Shown: piece after piece, positions 7,227 to 10,889 of the stretch
How positions within the stretch are numbered: position 1 is the first letter of the stretch
Layout of the letters: every line of letters begins with the position of its first letter
Assembly: GCA_002367355.1 (NCBI GenBank)
Contig: DFBQ01000219.1
Location: 1-10,889 of the forward strand
Direction of reading: 5' to 3'
DNA length: 10,889 nt
Source: Deltaproteobacteria bacterium UBA3076
Lineage (GTDB): Bacteria > Desulfobacterota > Dissulfuribacteria > Dissulfuribacterales > UBA3076
Made by a program: the position numbers and the translations under genes
The notes under the pieces: model-generated
Told to the model about the DNA's origin: nothing
Databases searched by the model: none
The model's input: only the letters and a program-made list of their open reading frames with translations

Positions 7227-8357
7227 ATGAAAGCCTTATTGGCCTTGGCAGATGGAACGGTATTCATGGGTCGTTCCTTTACCGGCCGTTGTGAGACGGC
7301 AGGTGAGGTGGTTTTCAACACCAGCATGTCCGGTTACCAGGAGATACTGACTGATCCCTCCTATTGCGGCCAGATGGTAACCATGACCTATCCCCTGATC
7401 GGCAACTACGGCATCAATAACGAAGATGTCGAATCCGACAGGATCCATGTAAAGGCCCTGCTGGTAAAAGAATACCAGGAATATCCCAGCAACTGGAGGT
7501 CTCAGGGGAGCCTTGCTGATTATCTGAAGGCAAGTGACATACCGGGAATTGAGGGGATCGACACCCGTGCCCTGACCAGACACATCAGACTTCAGGGTGC
7601 TATGAAGGCTGCCCTTTCAACAGAGGACCTGGACCCGGATTCCTTGGCTGAAAAGGCAAGACAATCCCCGGATATGGCCGGCAGCGACCTTGTCAAAGAG
7701 GTGACCTGCAAGGAACCCATGTTGTGGCAAGACGGGCGCCTGGTTAATCCGGGCATGGATCTTGATCAATTCCAGTGGCCCGACAGGCCTGGCTCGTGGC
7801 GTGTAGTGGCCATGGATTTCGGAGTGAAACTGAATATACTTCGATCCCTGGAAGAGAGGGGATGCACAATCCTTCTGGTACCTGCAGATGTGGAAAGCAG
7901 GACCATAGACAGGCTTGAGCCTGACGGGCTCTTCCTGAGCAACGGACCGGGAGACCCTGCTGCCGTTACCTACGCAGTGGAGACCATCAGGGATCAAATA
8001 GGCAAACGGCCGATATTCGGCATCTGTCTTGGTCATCAGTTGATTGGATTGGCCCTTGGAGGCAAAACCTTCAAACTCAAATTCGGACACCGCGGGGCCA
8101 ATCAACCGGTTAAGGATCTGACAACCGGCAAGGTGGAAATCACCTCCCAGAACCATGGCTTCTGTGTGGACATGGAATCCCTGAAAGATCTTGCAATTGA
8201 GCTCAGCCATATCAATTTAAATGACATGACCGTAGAAGGGCTCATCCACAAGAAAATCCCTCTCTTCTCAGTTCAGTACCATCCCGAGGCATCTCCCGGC
8301 CCCCACGACGCAACCTACCTATTTGACAGATTTGTTGAGATGATGAAAGGGCGTTAG
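7227..8357 (+). CDS. carA: Carbamoyl phosphate synthase small subunit CarA
   Basis: CarA hydrolyses glutamine and supplies ammonia to CarB for carbamoyl phosphate, feeding pyrimidine and arginine synthesis. The 376-residue protein is of normal length. Residues 1-150 form the CarA-specific N-terminal domain, with NTSMSGYQEILTDPSY (31-46) and YPLIGNYGINNED (55-67). Residues about 190-370 are the class I amidotransferase, with SNGPGDP (238-244), the nucleophile Cys267 in GICLGHQ, and the His352/Glu354 pair in YHPEASPGPHD. The start is 2 nt after the hisF stop with no clear Shine-Dalgarno site, which suggests coupled translation. No carB follows: a convergent toxin-antitoxin pair lies downstream, so the large subunit must be elsewhere. 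I see no clear terminator in the 69 bp after it. Confidence 0.96.
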   Translation: MKALLALADGTVFMGRSFTGRCETAGEVVFNTSMSGYQEILTDPSYCGQMVTMTYPLIGNYGINNEDVESDRIHVKALLVKEYQEYPSNWRSQGSLADYLKASDIPGIEGIDTRALTRHIRLQGAMKAALSTEDLDPDSLAEKARQSPDMAGSDLVKEVTCKEPMLWQDGRLVNPGMDLDQFQWPDRPGSWRVVAMDFGVKLNILRSLEERGCTILLVPADVESRTIDRLEPDGLFLSNGPGDPAAVTYAVETIRDQIGKRPIFGICLGHQLIGLALGGKTFKLKFGHRGANQPVKDLTTGKVEITSQNHGFCVDMESLKDLAIELSHINLNDMTVEGLIHKKIPLFSVQYHPEASPGPHDATYLFDRFVEMMKGR

Positions 8358-8426
8358 GATTGCGAGTTGGCGGTTACGAGTTATGGAAATCCACGTTTTG
8401 CACAGGTGTTCCCGTGTGTTCTCCTC

Positions 8427-8843
8427 TTAAGTGTTTTCGGGATTGACGGACATTTCCTCCTCAATTTCTTTCTCGATAATATCAATAAGTTCAAGGCTAT
8501 TTATCGATTTGGAGGGTTGTACATTGTCCTCCTGGCCAAGATGGATATGACAAGGAAATCCAGGCAAACCGGGAAAGTGTTCGGCATTATCCCCTCGCTT
8601 TATCAATTGTTTTTGCTCTTTGTCCATCCATTGATATCTATATGCTTTTGGAAAACATTCCTCATCTTCACACACAAAATATTCTGAAATTTCCAGAAAA
8701 TCACTATTTGCCAGAATAAGCCGTGCCCTAAAATAACCCCGGTCGGAAAGAACGATTCTCTCATCAATAATTTCAACTGATTGGATGGAACTGCTGACCG
8801 CAAGCTTGACCTTGAGGTTCATCAAATACGTTTCAGCATTCAT
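8427..8843 (-). CDS. tumE: TumE-family toxin (DUF6516-like)
   Basis: This 138-residue protein matches what I know of the TumE/DUF6516 toxin family. The features seen are a small beta-rich N-terminal half, YRYQWMDKEQ (68-77), a following GDNAEH segment, and GFPCHIHLGQEDNVQPS (95-111) with the family-typical His-x-His (His99, His101) and a DNVxPS tail. The C-terminus is a charged helix. Its biochemical activity cannot be read from the sequence. ATG at 8843 shares its A with the TGA of the upstream antitoxin gene (TGATG), which is why I chose it. A TTG one codon upstream (8846) is a possible alternative. It is convergent to carA, with 69 bp between the stop codons. Confidence 0.75.
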   Translation of the reverse strand: MNAETYLMNLKVKLAVSSSIQSVEIIDERIVLSDRGYFRARLILANSDFLEISEYFVCEDEECFPKAYRYQWMDKEQKQLIKRGDNAEHFPGLPGFPCHIHLGQEDNVQPSKSINSLELIDIIEKEIEEEMSVNPENT

Positions 8844-9166
8844 CAAGCGCTTTCTTCCTGCAGAAGTCTAATTCTCTGGAAAAGCGCCGTCCGCATGTCA
8901 AGAAAAGATATCCATTCGATATTATCCGCGGAATCATCCGCCAAACCGGCATGAAATTTTTCAGAGAACTCCCCGGAATCCATATCGTATTTTGCTTCTA
9001 TTTTTGCTATTCTGGTTTCAATTTCTGCCAGTTCGCGTTTTAATTTGGCAAGCTCAAGCTCCACTAATTTGTTGAGAGCCTTTCCGACAAGATCACTCTT
9101 ATATCCTTTCTCCAAAAGGGCCTCAAGGATATGTAATTTACTCAAGCTGGCAGTGTCACTCTGCAT
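8843..9166 (-). CDS. tumA: TumA-family antitoxin, partner of TumE
   Basis: This is a 107-residue acidic, helix-rich protein directly upstream of the toxin gene and overlapping it by one base (TGATG). Residues about 28-60 form a probable coiled coil (Leu/Ile/Glu/Lys rich). The C-terminal half (YDMDSGEFSEKFHAG, 60-74, then a Trp-containing helix) resembles TumA antitoxins. Its partner identity rests mainly on this arrangement. AGGAGG, read on the minus strand (9180-9175) and 8 nt before the ATG, is a strong ribosome binding site. It likely binds the toxin and may autoregulate the operon, but I found no clear operator palindrome upstream. Confidence 0.7.
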   Translation of the reverse strand: MQSDTASLSKLHILEALLEKGYKSDLVGKALNKLVELELAKLKRELAEIETRIAKIEAKYDMDSGEFSEKFHAGLADDSADNIEWISFLDMRTALFQRIRLLQEESA

Positions 9167-9543
9167 GGCATCTTCCTCCTGTTAATACTAGACAGCTACA
9201 ACGGTTTTACAGCAAGGATACAATGACAGTAAAGAAAAAAGAGAAAAGGCTTTATCGGCCAATAGTTAAGGTGATATCTCAACTTGCTTCTCCTCATCCC
9301 ATTTTATAGCCCATCTAAACCAGCGTATTTTAGCAATGGCACTCGGAAGATAGCCTTTCCATAGGGAAGTAGATATCGTAACAGCTCCCCCTGCCAAAGC
9401 AGATAGGCTGCCGAGGTCTGGGAAAACTGGGCTACCAACATAAAGCGGGACAGTTTCCATAGCTCAATCATTTAGAAGTTTTAAAAGATTACAAACAACG
9501 CTCAAGAAAACTAAAGACAAAGCACGCTAAAAATGCTTTACTA
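9167..9543. other. About 380-bp divergent intergenic region with no convincing gene
   Basis: This region separates the minus-strand antitoxin from the plus-strand transposase. It must hold promoters for one or both, but no convincing -35/-10 pair stands out. The left end of the mobile element probably lies here. I cannot define its terminal repeat because the right end is outside the window. AAAGCA/TGCTTT (9519-9524 and 9534-9539) is a weak hairpin. The only sizeable reading frame is the doubtful minus-strand ORF listed separately. Confidence 0.6.
9266..9460 (-). CDS. Doubtful small hypothetical ORF (64 aa)
   Basis: This 64-codon minus-strand reading frame has a small-residue-rich first half (SLSALAGGAVTISTS, 18-32) and a tryptophan- and charge-rich second half (KIRWFRWAIKWDEEK, 44-58). 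I do not recognise it. No good Shine-Dalgarno site precedes the ATG. It could be chance, a remnant of an older gene, or a passenger of the mobile element. Confidence 0.2.
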   Translation of the reverse strand: METVPLYVGSPVFPDLGSLSALAGGAVTISTSLWKGYLPSAIAKIRWFRWAIKWDEEKQVEISP

Positions 9544-9584
9544 CTCTTCCACCAAACTCACTATTCAAAATAGTGGCGGAAGAG
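9544..9584 (+). promoter_or_regulatory. Bulged hairpin just before the transposase start
   Basis: CACTATT (9559-9565) pairs exactly with AATAGTG (9569-9575) around the 3-nt loop CAA. After a 6-nt left-side bulge, CTCTTCCAC (9544-9552) pairs with GCGGAAGAG (9576-9584) with one mismatch. The right side of the stem includes the purine-rich GGAAGAGG that could serve as ribosome binding site for ATG 9597. The fold could therefore mask translation initiation, as some transposase leaders do to stop read-through expression. That role is inference. Confidence 0.45.
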
Positions 9585-9596
9585 GAAATTTTAGAA

Positions 9597-10889
9597 ATGG
9601 GAGAGCGTTGTCGTAAAATATTTTCAGTATTATCATTTTCGGTTAAATATTCTGTAAGAAAAATAAGCAAACTTGCCGAGATTCCTAAAAGTAGCGTCCA
9701 TAGGCATGTAAAAGCTATTGAAAGAAGAAATCTTTATCCTGAATCTTTTTTTTGGGAAATCTCTGAAGGCCAACAATTTCTGAGCAGACTTATTTTTGCC
9801 ACAGTATTCGTGTTTGGCATAATGTGCGGAGTGGGAGCTGACAGGATTTCTTTTTTCTTTAAGTTGCTTCGTTTGACCATGCATGTTGGTGTCTCGCCGA
9901 CATCAGTTAGAAATTTACGAACTCGAATGGAAGAAATAATTATAGAATATCAAAAGGTTCAAGAAAAGCATTGCAAATCAAAAAAGCCGATAAAAGTTGC
10001 TGTGGGTGCTGACGAAACCTTTTTTAACGACATGATATTGGTATTTATGGATTTAGCTTCCGGATATATATTTTTTGAAGAAGAGGCGCAGAATAGGAGC
10101 TATGAAACATGGATGGAAAAAGTACAAAAAACCATCAATGAACTGGGAATAAGCATCAAATATGTAGTCAGTGATCGTGCCAAGGCATTGATTAAACTCG
10201 CCTTGAAAGGAATTGGGTGCCAAAGTATTCCGGACCTGTTTCATGCAAGCAACGAAATTGTAAAACTCTTAGGCTTAAGTCTCAACAGAAAGCATGCTGC
10301 GGTACAAAATAAGATTGCTAAAGCAACAACAACTCTATCATTGCTCATAGAACTATCTAAAGGGGTCAACGAAATTGAAAAACAGCAGCTCATTGTAAAT
10401 AATCTGAATAATGAACAACAAATTATTGAATCTGCTATAAGCAGATATAAAGAAGTACTTCACAAGTTATCAAAAATCGTACATCCTTTTGATATTACTG
10501 ATACATCTAAGCAAACATCGAATCAAGTCCAAATCCTTCTGATGGAACTTCCGGAAGTTATTAAAATAATACTCAATGAATGCGGTATTATTGATAAAAA
10601 AGACCGCCTGAGCAAATTTGCCAAGCAAATTGCAGACATAGCATCATTGATTGATGCCTGGTGGTTATGGGTGATGGAAAGCCTTGATGATTATGAAATT
10701 GATGACGAATGCAAAAAATGGTTGCTTGAGTTCCTCCTGCCAGTCATCTATTGGCAAAATCAGGTAACAAAGACCAAGAACCCTAAATTAAAAAAGAGCT
10801 ATCAAGTCGCATTTGAACAGGCTCTAGCTAAGTTGGAACAGCATTCCCTTACCCCAATATTCATTACTCAGCAACAATGGCTATCATGG
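9597..10889 (+). CDS. Transposase-like protein (DUF6399-type), truncated by window edge
   Basis: The frame is open for 431 codons to the end of the window with no stop, so the C-terminus is missing. Residues about 15-45 look like a helix-turn-helix (KLAEIPKSSVHRHVKAIERR). FFWEISEGQQFLSRLIFAT (51-69) and GVSPTSVRNLRTRMEE (98-113) follow. An RNase-H-like core has GADETFF with Asp139, MDLASGYIFFEEEA (151-164), VVSDRAKAL with Asp193, and IPDLFHA (211-217). These motifs resemble DUF6399 transposase-like proteins as I recall them. The third acidic residue cannot be assigned with confidence. The region is much richer in AAA, ATA and other A/T-ending codons than the glt and car genes, which suggests transfer. 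GTG at 9573 is an alternative start in the same frame (439 codons). I preferred ATG because GGAAGAGG at 9578-9585 is suitably placed. Confidence 0.7.
   Translation, partial: MGERCRKIFSVLSFSVKYSVRKISKLAEIPKSSVHRHVKAIERRNLYPESFFWEISEGQQFLSRLIFATVFVFGIMCGVGADRISFFFKLLRLTMHVGVSPTSVRNLRTRMEEIIIEYQKVQEKHCKSKKPIKVAVGADETFFNDMILVFMDLASGYIFFEEEAQNRSYETWMEKVQKTINELGISIKYVVSDRAKALIKLALKGIGCQSIPDLFHASNEIVKLLGLSLNRKHAAVQNKIAKATTTLSLLIELSKGVNEIEKQQLIVNNLNNEQQIIESAISRYKEVLHKLSKIVHPFDITDTSKQTSNQVQILLMELPEVIKIILNECGIIDKKDRLSKFAKQIADIASLIDAWWLWVMESLDDYEIDDECKKWLLEFLLPVIYWQNQVTKTKNPKLKKSYQVAFEQALAKLEQHSLTPIFITQQQWLSW

Noticed and set aside
8367..8687. Plus-strand ORF of 106 codons with hydrophobic stretches
   Set aside because: It is antisense to the TumE-like toxin gene, which has better motif and operon support.

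Overview
The window is bacterial chromosomal DNA. It is packed with plus-strand nitrogen-assimilation and biosynthesis genes on the left, and has an accessory segment (toxin-antitoxin pair and transposase) on the right. The Fe-S-rich, three-part glutamate synthase and the long imperfect palindromic repeats between genes suggest an anaerobic Desulfobacterota (former Deltaproteobacteria) or a similar anaerobe. This placement is an inference from gene content and memory of such genomes, not a database match.

Layout. Bases 1-199 are an upstream region with no certain gene. Bases 200-5527 encode a split glutamate synthase: an N-terminal glutaminase-type subunit (200-1315), a central FMN/ferredoxin subunit (1294-2949), and a 777-residue fusion of the GXGXG domain to a GltD-like FAD/NAD(P)H flavoprotein with C-terminal ferredoxin clusters (3194-5527). 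A 141-bp near-symmetric palindrome (2951-3091) sits between the second and third genes. A 272-bp nested inverted-repeat element (5526-5797) fills the gap before hisH. Next come hisH (5817-6455), hisF (6445-7224) and carA (7227-8357), overlapping or nearly touching and probably co-transcribed. On the minus strand, convergent to carA, lies a TumA/TumE-type antitoxin-toxin operon (9166-8427). After about 400 bp with no convincing gene, an AT-rich transposase-like gene with a DUF6399-type RNase-H-like core starts near 9597 and runs off the right edge.

How the genes fit together. GltS makes glutamate from glutamine and 2-oxoglutarate. HisH and CarA are class I glutamine amidotransferases that release ammonia from glutamine, for imidazole glycerol phosphate (with HisF) and carbamoyl phosphate respectively. 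Three different glutamine-hydrolysing enzymes therefore lie in one 8-kb block. The CarA partner CarB is not in the window, and neither are other his genes. The most unusual features are the GltB3-GltD fusion with its many cysteines and the two elaborate palindromic elements in the intergenic spaces. I did not find convincing evidence of a wholly new system.
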